Source: Marmoricola sp. Leaf446 (GTDB taxonomy: Bacteria; Actinomycetota; Actinomycetes; Propionibacteriales; Nocardioidaceae). From it: a DNA stretch of 64,000 bases. The position numbers and the translations under genes were made by a program. The stretch lies in contig NZ_LMRF01000001.1 in assembly GCF_001424755.1 (NCBI RefSeq), forward strand, positions 77,063-141,062. The letters run 5' to 3'. This document shows, piece by piece, positions 1 to 7,915 of this stretch. The first letter of the stretch is position 1. Each line of letters begins with the position of its first letter. The notes beneath the pieces were generated by a model. It worked only from the letters and a program-made list of their open reading frames with translations. It did not search any database and had not been told where the DNA came from.

Positions 1-1
1 T

Positions 2-100
2 CGCGAGTCGGCGTTCATGCTGATCGGCGAGGGCACGGCCGACATCCAGAAGATGATCATCGGCCGCAGCCTGCTCAAGGACTACAAGCTCAAGGGCTGA
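2..100 (+). CDS. acyl-CoA dehydrogenase, C-terminal fragment (starts before the window)
   Basis: Only the last 32 residues and the stop codon lie in the window. The reading frame from base 2 gives a tail containing MLIGEGTADIQKMIIGRSLL. This matches the end of flavin-dependent acyl-CoA dehydrogenases, where the I-[GY]-EGT segment lines the FAD and substrate site and the chain closes with an I-G-R helix. Such enzymes carry out the first oxidation of fatty-acyl-CoA beta-oxidation in the cytoplasm. That suits the storage-lipid operon just downstream, although the strong promoter between them suggests separate transcription. Substrate range cannot be judged from this fragment. Confidence 0.85.
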   Translation, partial: RESAFMLIGEGTADIQKMIIGRSLLKDYKLKG

Positions 101-104
101 CTAC

Positions 105-148
105 AAAAAGTTTGACTTTTTCGAACTTGTGAACTTACTCTCACCGGC
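105..148 (+). promoter_or_regulatory. promoter of the PHA/wax operon with an AT-rich palindrome and repeat
   Basis: A good sigma70-type promoter is visible: -35 TTGACT at 112-117, an 18-base spacer, and -10 TACTCT at 136-141. Only seven bases separate the -10 from the ATG at 149, so the transcript is probably leaderless or nearly so. A perfect palindrome, AAAAAGT-TTG-ACTTTTT (105-121), covers the -35. A direct repeat, GAACTT at 123-128 and 131-136, lies in the spacer. Both are plausible repressor sites. The stretch is strikingly A+T-rich against its surroundings. No regulator gene is adjacent within the window. Confidence 0.7.
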
Positions 149-706
149 ATGCTCGAGCCGGAGTCCCCCGACCGCAACATCGTCGTGCGCCCGCTCACCC
201 CGGAGGACGCCCACGAGTTCGTGCGCTTCGCCGAGGCAGTACCGGAGGGTGAGCGGCGCTTCGTCAAGGAGACCCTGGAGACCTCCGGGGTCGGCTTCGC
301 TGCCATGGTCACGCAGCCCGGGGTGCGTCGGTTGGTCGCCCACCTGCCGAGCGGCGAGATCATCGGCATGGCCGGGGTCTTCCTCGGCCGCGGCTGGTCC
401 TCGCACGTCGCGGAGCTGCGCGTCCTGGTCTCCTCGGATCACCGGCGCCGGGGCGTCGGCCAGCAGCTGGCACGCGCCGCATTGCTGAAGGCGTTGCAGG
501 AGGGATGCACCCACTCCTACATCGAGGTCGTGGCCGAGCAGGACGCCCTGGTGGCGATGTTCCAGGACCTGGGGTTCGAGCCCGAGGCGCTGCTCGTGGA
601 CTTCGTGCGCGACGGCGCCGGCGACTTCCACGACCTGATGATGCTGACGTACCGCGCGGCCGAACAGCACGCGCAGCACCTCCTCCTCGACGAGGGGGCC
701 GCATGA
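149..706 (+). CDS. GNAT-family N-acetyltransferase, first gene of the PHA/wax operon
   Basis: This 185-residue protein has the length and layout of a single GNAT domain. The acetyl-CoA pyrophosphate loop (motif A) is RRRGVGQQLA near residues 95-105, preceded by the beta-4 strand VAELRVLVS. A later segment, VAMFQDLGFEP, matches the motif B region. GNAT proteins transfer acetyl or other acyl groups from acyl-CoA to an amine or protein lysine; the acceptor here is unknown. The ATG at 149 lies just below a strong promoter. The gene overlaps the next one by four bases (ATGA at 703-706), so it is translationally coupled to the storage-polymer genes. A role in acylating a granule or enzyme protein would be inference only. 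Confidence 0.85.
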   Translation: MLEPESPDRNIVVRPLTPEDAHEFVRFAEAVPEGERRFVKETLETSGVGFAAMVTQPGVRRLVAHLPSGEIIGMAGVFLGRGWSSHVAELRVLVSSDHRRRGVGQQLARAALLKALQEGCTHSYIEVVAEQDALVAMFQDLGFEPEALLVDFVRDGAGDFHDLMMLTYRAAEQHAQHLLLDEGAA

Positions 707-1674
707 GCACCGCTCCCGTCTCGCACACCGAGCACGTCGTCGACGTCGCCGGCCGCAGCGTCCGGGTCCAGGTGCAGGGTGACGGGCCACCCCTCCTGCT
801 GATCAACGGGCTCGGCGCCAACATCTCGATGTGGGCCCCGCTGCTGCCCGAGCTCGCCGACTTCACGGTCATCAGCTTCGACGCACCCGGCACCGGACGC
901 TCGCCGGCACCGTTCCGGCCCTACACGCTCGCCCACGTCGCCAACGTGGCCGTGCGAGTGCTGGACGCCCTCGGCCTCGACGCTGTCGACGTGCTGGGCT
1001 ACTCGCTGGGTGGGGGCGTGGCCCAGCAGCTGGCCCACGACCACCCCGACCGCGTCCGTCGCCTGGTGCTGGTCAGCACGTCGTGCGGTGCCGGGTCGGT
1101 GCCGGGGTCGTTGGTGGCGCTCATGGCCGTCATGACCCCCGCGCGCCACCACGCCAGGGCCGGCTACCGCGTGGCCATGAACATGGTCAACCTGGCGCCG
1201 GCGGAGAAGGAGAGCGACTTCCTGCGCCGCCAGACCGATGGCTGGCACCACGGGTCTCCGCCGTCGACGCGTGGCTACATGCTGCAGATGACCGCGTTCT
1301 CACTGTTCAACAGCTTGCCGTGGCTGCACCGGGTGAAGCAGCCCACGCTGCTGTTGTCCGGGTCGCACGACCGCATCATCCCGATGGCCAACTCGGCCGT
1401 CCTGGCCGCCTACCTGCCGCGCGCGCGGCTGCGCATCGTCGACAGGTGGGGCCACTACCTCCTGCACGACGCCGCGTCGGGCGCGGGCCGGCACATCGCC
1501 GACTTCCTCTCGGCGGAGGACCACACGACCAGCGAGGCGTGGACCGGTGCGCGGAGCGTGGACCAGGAGGAGATGCGCAAGCTCGTGCGCGCCTCGCCGC
1601 GGAGTGCGCACTACACGCAGTACACCAACGGGTTCGTGCGTCGGATGTACCCCATCCAGGACGAGGGCGAGTGA
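703..1674 (+). CDS. alpha/beta hydrolase resembling intracellular PHA depolymerase (PhaZ-like)
   Basis: This 323-residue cytoplasmic alpha/beta hydrolase has a complete-looking triad: Ser101 in the nucleophile elbow GYSLGG, Asp223 in GSHDRIIP and His251 in WGHYLLHD. The early segment LLLINGLGANISMW supplies the oxyanion loop, and FDAPGTGRS is typical of intracellular medium-chain PHA depolymerases. Its place directly before a phasin-like gene and a PHA synthase supports a role in polymer mobilisation. An extra C-terminal tail of about 50 residues after the triad, with several charged residues and YTQYTNGFVRR, is longer than in most such hydrolases. Lipase or esterase activity on other acyl esters cannot be excluded. 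Confidence 0.75.
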   Translation: MSTAPVSHTEHVVDVAGRSVRVQVQGDGPPLLLINGLGANISMWAPLLPELADFTVISFDAPGTGRSPAPFRPYTLAHVANVAVRVLDALGLDAVDVLGYSLGGGVAQQLAHDHPDRVRRLVLVSTSCGAGSVPGSLVALMAVMTPARHHARAGYRVAMNMVNLAPAEKESDFLRRQTDGWHHGSPPSTRGYMLQMTAFSLFNSLPWLHRVKQPTLLLSGSHDRIIPMANSAVLAAYLPRARLRIVDRWGHYLLHDAASGAGRHIADFLSAEDHTTSEAWTGARSVDQEEMRKLVRASPRSAHYTQYTNGFVRRMYPIQDEGE

Positions 1675-1675
1675 G

Positions 1676-1984
1676 ATGCCCAGGGAGCACCCCCCGCTGT
1701 GGCGTCGTGTCTTCGACGACGTCGAGCGTCGTGTGGGCGAACCGCTCGCGCACCTGACCAGCTCGACCGAGTTCCAGTCGGCCACCGTCAAGGTCGGCCG
1801 CCTGAAGCGGGCCGTCGCCAGGCCGGTGCACGCGGTCGCCGGTCTCGGCTTCCACCTGGTCGGCGTACCGACGAACGCGGAGGTGCGCCGCCTCCGCAGC
1901 GAGCTGCACGCGGTGCAGCGCGAGCTGTCCGCGATGCGGCGCTCCCGTGCCGAGGCCGAGCGCCACCAGGAGAAGCAGCCGTGA
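1676..1984 (+). CDS. small coiled-coil phasin-like or PHA-synthase partner protein
   Basis: This 102-residue protein starts at the ATG one base after the depolymerase stop and overlaps the synthase start (GTGA). An SD-like GAGGGCGAG precedes it. The C-terminal third, about residues 60-102, is a highly charged helical segment containing VRRLRSELHAVQREL, with heptad-like leucines, as in phasins and in PhaE/PhaR synthase subunits. The N-terminal part is amphipathic (FDDVERRVGEPLAHL). Class III and IV PHA synthases need a second subunit encoded next to phaC. The position and coiled coil suggest this protein is that partner or a granule-coat protein, but it is much shorter than known PhaE or PhaR. 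Family assignment is by context and helix pattern, not by a diagnostic motif. Confidence 0.6.
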   Translation: MPREHPPLWRRVFDDVERRVGEPLAHLTSSTEFQSATVKVGRLKRAVARPVHAVAGLGFHLVGVPTNAEVRRLRSELHAVQRELSAMRRSRAEAERHQEKQP

Positions 1985-3105
1985 AACCGGTCGGGTCGGC
2001 GATCGACGCCGCTCGGGGGATCCGGCGTGAGGTCGAGCGCACCCAGCTGCGCGCGCGACGGGGGATCGGGCTGATCGCTCGCAAGCCGCCACCGGGTGTC
2101 AGCCTCACTCCCAAGGACCAGGTCTGGTCCCTCGGCAAGGCCACGTTGTGGCGATTCCGCAGCGATGACGTACGCCACGGACCGCCGGTGCTGCTGTTCC
2201 TCGGGCTCATGGGCGATTCCGCGATCTTCGACCTGCACCCGGGCAACTCCTGGGCCGAGCTCCTGGTCTCCCGCGGGTTCGACGTCTTCCTCTTCGACTG
2301 GGGGCGGCCCGAGGCGGCCGAGGGTGACCACACCCTCGAGACCTACCTCGACGGCTACTTCGTGCATGCCGTCGATGCCGTGTGCCGCGTCGCTCGCGCT
2401 GCGGAGGTCTCGTTGGGTGCCTACTGCATGGGCTCGCTCATGGCCGTGCTCGCGCTGGGCAGCAGGAACGACATCCCGGCCCGCAACCTGGTGCTGTTCA
2501 CACCGCCGTGCGACTACAAGCACGCCCCGCCCTTCATGGAGCGCTACCGCGACGGGAGGATGCGGGCCGAGGACGCCATCGACGAGATGACAGGGCTGGT
2601 TCCCGCGGAAGCGGTACGGGCCATGTTCCGTCTGCTGGCTCCCACCTCGGACCTCGTGCAGTACGTGACGTTGTGGGAGCACCTGTGGCGTGAGGACTAC
2701 GTCGAGGCGCACCGCGCGGTGAACCACTGGGCGTGGAACCACCGCGCCATGGCGGGCCCGGCCTTCCTCCAGATGGTCACCCACTACGTCCAGGAGAACC
2801 GGCTTGTGGCCGGACGTGCGCAGCTCGCCGGTCGCCCGGTCCGACTGGACACCGTCACGACCTCCACCCTGCTCGTCATCGCCGAGCGTGACGAGTTCGT
2901 CCCGCCGGCCAACTCAGAACCCCTGGCGCACCTGCTCGGGAGCGACGACCTGGAGATCCTGCGGGTGCCCGGGGGTCACGCAGGCGCGCTGATGGGCTCG
3001 GCGGCCCGACGCACGACCATGCCGGGTGTCGTCTCCTGGCTGGAGCAACGCTCGACGCCCCCTGGCGGGGCGCCCGCCCACACGAACGGAGACCACGATG
3101 GGTGA
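1981..3105 (+). CDS. phaC: polyhydroxyalkanoate synthase, class III-like PhaC
   Basis: This 374-residue synthase polymerises 3-hydroxyacyl-CoA into PHA on the granule surface. The lipase-box variant GAYCMG carries Cys149, and Asp304 (ERDEFVPP) and His333 (PGGHAGA) complete the Cys-Asp-His triad. These positions and the length fit class III PhaC (about 355 residues) rather than the roughly 590-residue class I/II enzymes. FLFDWGRPE is another family hallmark. The start is GTG 1981, which overlaps the stop of the phasin-like gene and has AGGAGA upstream. The 3' end overlaps the acyl-CoA ligase by eight bases. PhaA/PhaB genes are absent nearby, so monomers may come from beta-oxidation or from the adjacent ligase. 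Confidence 0.9.
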   Translation: MKPVGSAIDAARGIRREVERTQLRARRGIGLIARKPPPGVSLTPKDQVWSLGKATLWRFRSDDVRHGPPVLLFLGLMGDSAIFDLHPGNSWAELLVSRGFDVFLFDWGRPEAAEGDHTLETYLDGYFVHAVDAVCRVARAAEVSLGAYCMGSLMAVLALGSRNDIPARNLVLFTPPCDYKHAPPFMERYRDGRMRAEDAIDEMTGLVPAEAVRAMFRLLAPTSDLVQYVTLWEHLWREDYVEAHRAVNHWAWNHRAMAGPAFLQMVTHYVQENRLVAGRAQLAGRPVRLDTVTTSTLLVIAERDEFVPPANSEPLAHLLGSDDLEILRVPGGHAGALMGSAARRTTMPGVVSWLEQRSTPPGGAPAHTNGDHDG

Positions 3106-4753
3106 GACCTCGTACGCCCCGGGTAGCGATGACCTCGACCTCGGGCTCGGCGACACCCTCTTCGAATCGCTGCAACGGGCCGCTGCGTCCGTCGAACCCG
3201 GACGTCGCGCACTGGTCGGCATCCGTGACGCCGCGGAGTGGGTCGAGCTCGACTACGCGGCGCTGGTCTCGACCGTGGTCGACGCCAGCTCGTACCTGGC
3301 CGGCCTCGGTCTCGGAGCCGGCGACGTGCTCTGCGTCCAGCTCCCCAACTGGACCGAAGCCGTCGTCTACACCTACGCGGCGGCACGCCTGGGGGCGGTG
3401 GTCTGCCCGATCACCACGATCTACCGCGAGCGCGAGCTGGCCTTCATCCTCGAACGCACCGAGTGCAAGGTCCTGGTCGTGCCAGCGCGCTACCGACGCT
3501 TCGACTACGCGTCCATGGCCAGCCGGCTCCGCGACCGGCTGCCGCTGCTGCGGCACGTGATCGTGGTGGGCGACTCCGAGCGTGCAGCGGGAACACTGCC
3601 GAGCAGCGAGGTCCTCGCCGGGTCGCGAGACACCGTGCCGGCTGCGGCTGTCGACCCGGACGCGCCGGCCGTCCTGGCCTTCACCTCCGGAACGACGGGG
3701 GAGTCGAAGGGGGTCGTGCACTCGCACGCCTCCATGCACGCAGCGATCGACGACCTCGTCTCCCACGCGGAGTACGGCGCCGGTCTGACCTCCCTGGTGA
3801 TCTCGCCGTTCGGTCACCTGACCGGTTTCACCTGGGGGATCCTGATGCCCCTGCGTGGTGCGGGCGACGTGGTGCTGCTCGAGACCTGGGACGCCGAGCG
3901 GGCCCTGGACCTCGTGGAGCGCTACGACGTCTCCTTCGCGATGGGAGCGACGCCCTTCCTGAGCGACCTGCTCGACGCCGCCGCCTCGCGTCCGGAGCCG
4001 GTCTTCCCCGGCATCTTCGTCTGCGGTGGGGCGCCCATCCCCCCAGGGCTCGTGCAGCGGGCGGTGCGGGAGCACCGGTCGCGAGTGGTGGCGGTCTGGG
4101 GCATGAGCGAGTACCCGGTCGGCACCGCCACGACGGTGTCGGACGACCCGGGTCTCGCGAGCTCCAGCGACGGCCGACCGATCAGGCGCGCAAAGGTCCT
4201 CGTGGTCGATCCCTCGGGAACACGGGCCGCGACGGGAGAGGAGGGCGACCTCCTGATCCGGGGACCCGGCCTCTTCCGCGGCTACTACAAACGCCCCGAC
4301 CTGGATGCGGAGAGCCTGACCAGCGAGGGGTTCCTGAGGACCGGAGACCGAGCGCGAGTCCTCGACGACCAGGGGAACATCAGGATCTGTGGCCGCACCA
4401 AGGACATCATCATCCGGGGCGGGGAGAACATCCCGGTCGTCGAGATCGAGAACCTCCTGCTGACCCACCCCGCCATCAGGGAGGTCGCCCTGGTGCCGGT
4501 GCCGCACGAGCGTCTCGGTGAGACCGCGTGCGCATGCATCGTGCCGTCCCCCGGGTCCGAGGTCCCGTCGGTCGCGGAGCTCGGCACCTTCCTGGGCGAG
4601 CACGGTGTGGCCACGCAGTTCTTCCCCGAGGCCGTGCGCCTACGCGAGGAGCTGCCCCGGACTCCGAGCGGCAAGATCCAGAAGTTCGTGCTGCGGGACC
4701 AGGTCCTCGGCCACACGGACGACGCCGGCCGCGACCCGGCGACCAGGCTCTGA
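3098..4753 (+). CDS. class I adenylate-forming acyl-CoA ligase
   Basis: This 551-residue cytoplasmic AMP-binding enzyme activates a carboxylic acid to its acyl-CoA with ATP and CoA. The phosphate loop FTSGTTGESKG lies near residues 195-205, the hinge and C-terminal core are RTGDRARVLDD and GRTKDIIIRGGENI, and the catalytic lysine is Lys526 in PRTPSGKIQK. The length is normal for the family. The ATG at 3098 overlaps the end of phaC by eight bases. Within this operon it most likely primes free or recycled (hydroxy)acids as CoA thioesters for the synthase before it and the acyltransferase after it. The preferred chain length cannot be read from sequence. Confidence 0.88.
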   Translation: MGETSYAPGSDDLDLGLGDTLFESLQRAAASVEPGRRALVGIRDAAEWVELDYAALVSTVVDASSYLAGLGLGAGDVLCVQLPNWTEAVVYTYAAARLGAVVCPITTIYRERELAFILERTECKVLVVPARYRRFDYASMASRLRDRLPLLRHVIVVGDSERAAGTLPSSEVLAGSRDTVPAAAVDPDAPAVLAFTSGTTGESKGVVHSHASMHAAIDDLVSHAEYGAGLTSLVISPFGHLTGFTWGILMPLRGAGDVVLLETWDAERALDLVERYDVSFAMGATPFLSDLLDAAASRPEPVFPGIFVCGGAPIPPGLVQRAVREHRSRVVAVWGMSEYPVGTATTVSDDPGLASSSDGRPIRRAKVLVVDPSGTRAATGEEGDLLIRGPGLFRGYYKRPDLDAESLTSEGFLRTGDRARVLDDQGNIRICGRTKDIIIRGGENIPVVEIENLLLTHPAIREVALVPVPHERLGETACACIVPSPGSEVPSVAELGTFLGEHGVATQFFPEAVRLREELPRTPSGKIQKFVLRDQVLGHTDDAGRDPATRL

Positions 4754-4766
4754 CGAGGAGCGAGAC

Positions 4767-6164
4767 GTGACCCACTACCTGGCCGAGCTCGTGGCTCCGC
4801 TCGACGCCCTCCTCCTCAAGGGCGACGGCGATCCCGAGACCCGGGCGATCATGAGCGCCGCACTCGTCCTCGACGGCACACCCGACCTCAGCGTGCTCGC
4901 GCAGACCTTCGAGCGGGCTTCCCGGAGCGTCCCGCGCATGCGACAGCGTGTGACGAGCGGCGGCTGGGCCCGCAACCGACAGAGCTGGGTGCCGGACGAG
5001 GCATTCGACGCGGCCGACCACATCAGGCAGGTCGGGGCTCCCGGTGACGCCTCCCTCGGCGCCGTGCTGGAGCTGGCCTCCAGTGCCGCGACGGCGCCCT
5101 TCGACCCGGCGAAGCCGCTGTGGGACGCAACCGTGGTCACAGGTGTCGAGGGTGGCCAGACCGTGCTCGTGCTCCGGGTGCACCACGCCATCGCCGATGG
5201 TGTGCGGGCACTTCACATGATGGCGAACCTGCTCGACCTGGAGCCCGATCCGGCGCGTGAGGAGCTCGCGGCGCTCGAGCAGCGGGGGTCGAGGATCCGG
5301 ATCGCGGGAGAGCGGTGGGTCCGCACCACGTCGCAGGTGCTGGCCACCCGCCAGCGGCGTACGGACTCGGTGGTGCGGTTCATGGTGGACGCCAGCTGGC
5401 GGCCCGCTGGCGCCGTGTCCCGGGCGAGCAGGTACGCGCGCTCCGTCATCAGGACGTACGGGTCTGGCGGCGCGCAGGGGTCCCCGCTGCTGCGCTCCCG
5501 CAGTCGTGCGCGGCGCTTCGCCACCATCGAGATGCCACTGGATCAGGTCCGGACGGTCGGCGCCGATCACGGGGCCACCGTCAACGACGTGTTCATCGCA
5601 GGGCTGATCGGGGGGCTGCGCACCTACCAGAGGACCTTGGGGGAGGAGGCCGTCGACCTTCCCGTAGCCTTTCCCATCAACATCGCGGCCGACGAGTCCG
5701 CCGAGAGCGGCAACTACTTCAGCGCGGGCGTGATCCCTGGTCCTTGCTCGGTCGACGATCCTTTCCAGCGTCTGACCGCGGTGCACGACCTGGTGGCAGC
5801 GCGACGCGACGAGCCCGGCGTCGACGCGCCCCTGCGTCTCGCCCCGCTGCTGCACCAGGTTCCCCCTCGGCTGGCGACGACCGCGCTCAACGCCTACGCC
5901 GCTCGCGTTGACCTGCAGGCCAGCAACATCATTGGCCCGGACTGTGCGGTCTACCTGGCTGGTGCTCACGTCAGCCGCTTCTACGCCTTCGGCCCGCTTC
6001 CCGGGATCCCGGTCATGGTCGTGCTCGTGTCCTACGAGGGTGTGTGCACCCTCGGATTCACCATCGACCCGGCCGCCGTCAGCGACCGGGCACTGCTGCT
6101 GAGCTCCGTCGTCGACGCCTTGGTGGAGCTCGGGGTCGCCGACGCCGTCCTCTCGGGAGGTTGA
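4767..6164 (+). CDS. wax ester synthase/diacylglycerol acyltransferase (WS/DGAT) family
   Basis: This 465-residue protein carries the acyltransferase signature HHAIADG at His139-Gly145, the HHxxxDG motif of bifunctional WS/DGAT enzymes that esterify long-chain alcohols or diacylglycerol with acyl-CoA. Other family hallmarks are the N-terminal region ending in a PLWD-type turn (PAKPLWDATVV) and the conserved segments VNDVFIAGL and ASNIIGPD. Such enzymes sit at the inner face of the membrane or on lipid droplets. The GTG start has a strong GAGGAG at 4755-4760. It is cotranscribed with the PHA synthase and the acyl-CoA ligase, so this operon can potentially make two kinds of storage lipid. The next gene follows with no gap. 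Confidence 0.87.
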   Translation: MTHYLAELVAPLDALLLKGDGDPETRAIMSAALVLDGTPDLSVLAQTFERASRSVPRMRQRVTSGGWARNRQSWVPDEAFDAADHIRQVGAPGDASLGAVLELASSAATAPFDPAKPLWDATVVTGVEGGQTVLVLRVHHAIADGVRALHMMANLLDLEPDPAREELAALEQRGSRIRIAGERWVRTTSQVLATRQRRTDSVVRFMVDASWRPAGAVSRASRYARSVIRTYGSGGAQGSPLLRSRSRARRFATIEMPLDQVRTVGADHGATVNDVFIAGLIGGLRTYQRTLGEEAVDLPVAFPINIAADESAESGNYFSAGVIPGPCSVDDPFQRLTAVHDLVAARRDEPGVDAPLRLAPLLHQVPPRLATTALNAYAARVDLQASNIIGPDCAVYLAGAHVSRFYAFGPLPGIPVMVVLVSYEGVCTLGFTIDPAAVSDRALLLSSVVDALVELGVADAVLSGG

Positions 6165-7592
6165 GTGCCGGGGGCTGCGGTGGGCGCTTCGCAGGGGTCG
6201 GAGTCCTCGGCTCGGTCGACCGTCGCCGTCGCAGTCGTCGCCTTCTTCGTCGTCACCCTGGACGCCGTCGTGGTCAACGTGGCGTTGCCCTCGGTCCGTC
6301 AGGACCTCGGCGGTGGGGTCCGCGGCCTGCAGTGGGTGGTGGACGGCTACACCCTCGTCTTCGCCGCCCTGCTCCTGTCAGCCGGTGCGCTGTCGGACCG
6401 GATGGGCGCGTGCCGGGCGATCGGCGTCGGCACCGCCCTCTTCGTGGTGACGTCGGCTGGCTGCGGGCTCGCGCCCACGTTGTCACTTCTCGTGGTCTTC
6501 CGGCTGCTGCAGGGGGCTGCAGCTGCCGCGATGATGCCGGCCTCGCTCGCCCTGGTCCGTCAGGCGCACGAGGACCCCGTGCGACGAGCCCGCGCAGTCG
6601 CGGTCTGGGCGATGGGGGGAGCGGTGGCCTCCTCGTCCGGACCGGTCGTCGGTGGGGCCCTGTCCCTGGTCGACTGGCGACTGGTGTTCCTGGTGAACGT
6701 GCCCGTCGGGGTGGTCTGCCTGGTGCTGTTGCGTCGCGCCGAGCGCTCGCCTCGGCGTACGACACCCTTCGACCCAGCGGGCCAGGTGACGGCGGTGCTC
6801 GCGATGGGCGGTCTCACCTACGGTGCCATCGAGTCGGGTGCGGTGGGCCTCCTCGCGCCGGAGGTGCTCGGCGCGTTCACCGTCGCGTCGGTGGCGTCGA
6901 TCTGCTTCGTGGTGAGCCAGGCGCGTGGCCGGCACCCGATGGTGCCGCCGAGCCTGGTGGCGGCGCGCGGTGTCCCGATCGCCATGCTGATCGGCTTCGC
7001 CTTCATGGTGGGCTTCTACGGCGTGCCCTTCCTGTACAGCTTGTACTTCCAGGAGCTGCGCGGCCTGAGCTCCCTGGGTGCCGGTCTCGCCTTCGTGCCC
7101 ATGATGGCGGTCGGACTGGTGCTCACGCCCCTGTCGGCTCGGATCGTCGAACGCACCGGACCGAGGCTGCCGATCACCGGCGGGCTGGCCCTGATGACCG
7201 CCGGTCTCGTCGCGCTCAGCACCCTGCCCCACGACGTGCCCATCGGGGTGCCTTCGGTCCTGATGGTGCTGGTCGGGCTGGGGGGACCCCTCGTGATGCC
7301 CCCTACGATCGCGGTGCTGCTGTCGGCTGTCCCCGGGGACCTCGCCGGGACGGCGAGCGGCGTGCTGAACACGAGCCGACAGGTGGGCGGCGCGCTCGCC
7401 ATCGCCGTCTTCGGCTCCCTCGTCGCGGGCCCCGGAGGGCTGGAGGACGGACTGCGATGGAGCCTCCTCCTGGGCAGCGCGGTGCTGCTCGTCGCCACGG
7501 TCGCGTCCCTACGAGTGGCGTCTAGTCGAGGCTCCGAACGGCGGAGGTGGGTGGTGTCGCGAGCGTCGGCTGACGATCGGCCGCCCTGGTAA
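6165..7592 (+). CDS. MFS transporter, DHA2/EmrB-like (about 14 membrane segments)
   Basis: This 475-residue inner-membrane protein starts at a GTG directly after the WS/DGAT stop. Early motifs include TLDAVVVNVALPSVRQDL in the first membrane helix, the D-x(n)-GALSDRMG motif A loop, and a motif C-like stretch, AMGGAVASSSGPVVGGAL. These place it in the 14-helix drug:proton antiporter branch. Its presence at the end of a lipid-storage operon is unusual; export of a lipid, a surfactant-like molecule or a toxic acid is possible but unproven. The TAA stop at 7590-7592 coincides with the left edge of the IS110 element, yet the shared AAGGG means the stop is the same with or without the insertion. 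Confidence 0.85.
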   Translation: MPGAAVGASQGSESSARSTVAVAVVAFFVVTLDAVVVNVALPSVRQDLGGGVRGLQWVVDGYTLVFAALLLSAGALSDRMGACRAIGVGTALFVVTSAGCGLAPTLSLLVVFRLLQGAAAAAMMPASLALVRQAHEDPVRRARAVAVWAMGGAVASSSGPVVGGALSLVDWRLVFLVNVPVGVVCLVLLRRAERSPRRTTPFDPAGQVTAVLAMGGLTYGAIESGAVGLLAPEVLGAFTVASVASICFVVSQARGRHPMVPPSLVAARGVPIAMLIGFAFMVGFYGVPFLYSLYFQELRGLSSLGAGLAFVPMMAVGLVLTPLSARIVERTGPRLPITGGLALMTAGLVALSTLPHDVPIGVPSVLMVLVGLGGPLVMPPTIAVLLSAVPGDLAGTASGVLNTSRQVGGALAIAVFGSLVAGPGGLEDGLRWSLLLGSAVLLVATVASLRVASSRGSERRRWVVSRASADDRPPW

Positions 7593-7618
7593 GGGTGACG
7601 AGGCGGTGAGCTCACCCT
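7592..7618 (+). terminator. inverted repeat just after the MFS stop, possible terminator or IS-end structure
   Basis: AGGGTGA (7592-7598) pairs with TCACCCT (7612-7618). An alternative fold is the perfect 12-base palindrome GGTGAGCTCACC (7605-7616). There is no T tract. It may stop transcription of the storage operon, or it may be part of the IS left end, because the proposed element boundary falls inside it. Confidence 0.35.
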
Positions 7619-7619
7619 G

Positions 7620-7850
7620 ACCGCGCTGGAAGCCGCCGTGGGCTCTCTGAGGGCGAGATGTGGCCGGGCCCCATCGCCGCGGGCTCTGGCGGCTACTAGA
7701 CGATTCCGTTACGACCGGTGTCTGGCCAGACTCGGTCGAGGTGATCGGCGGGAAGCTCTCCATGCGGCTGCCCACCTGATTGAGGGTGTGGCTCTCTTCC
7801 GGTCTGCGTCCCGTCGGTCACCGTGACGAGGCGTGGCTCAAGAAGGGACT
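7620..7850 (+). ncRNA. candidate IS110 bridge RNA region in the left end
   Basis: This is the main part of a roughly 320-base non-coding stretch between the MFS stop and the transposase start. IS110-group elements are known to transcribe a structured bridge RNA from exactly this position, with one loop matching the target and one matching the element's own ends. Visible structure includes the perfect palindrome GTCTGGCCAGAC (7720-7731) flanked by GACCG (7713-7717) and CGGTC (7733-7737). GTGACGAGGCG at 7823-7833 repeats 7595-7605 at the left end. AGAAGGGA at 7841-7848 repeats 9087-9094 at the right end. The exact RNA limits are unknown. Confidence 0.4.
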
Positions 7851-7915
7851 GCCCTGCTCGTAGTAGCAATGCCCACCTCGCCGTCCACCGGATCGCACAG
7901 AGGCGGGAGAAGCGC

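Noticed and set aside
6165-7592. MFS gene truncated by the IS110 insertion
   Set aside because: The protein has full DHA2 length, and the stop codon lies in bases shared by both element edges, so insertion did not change it.
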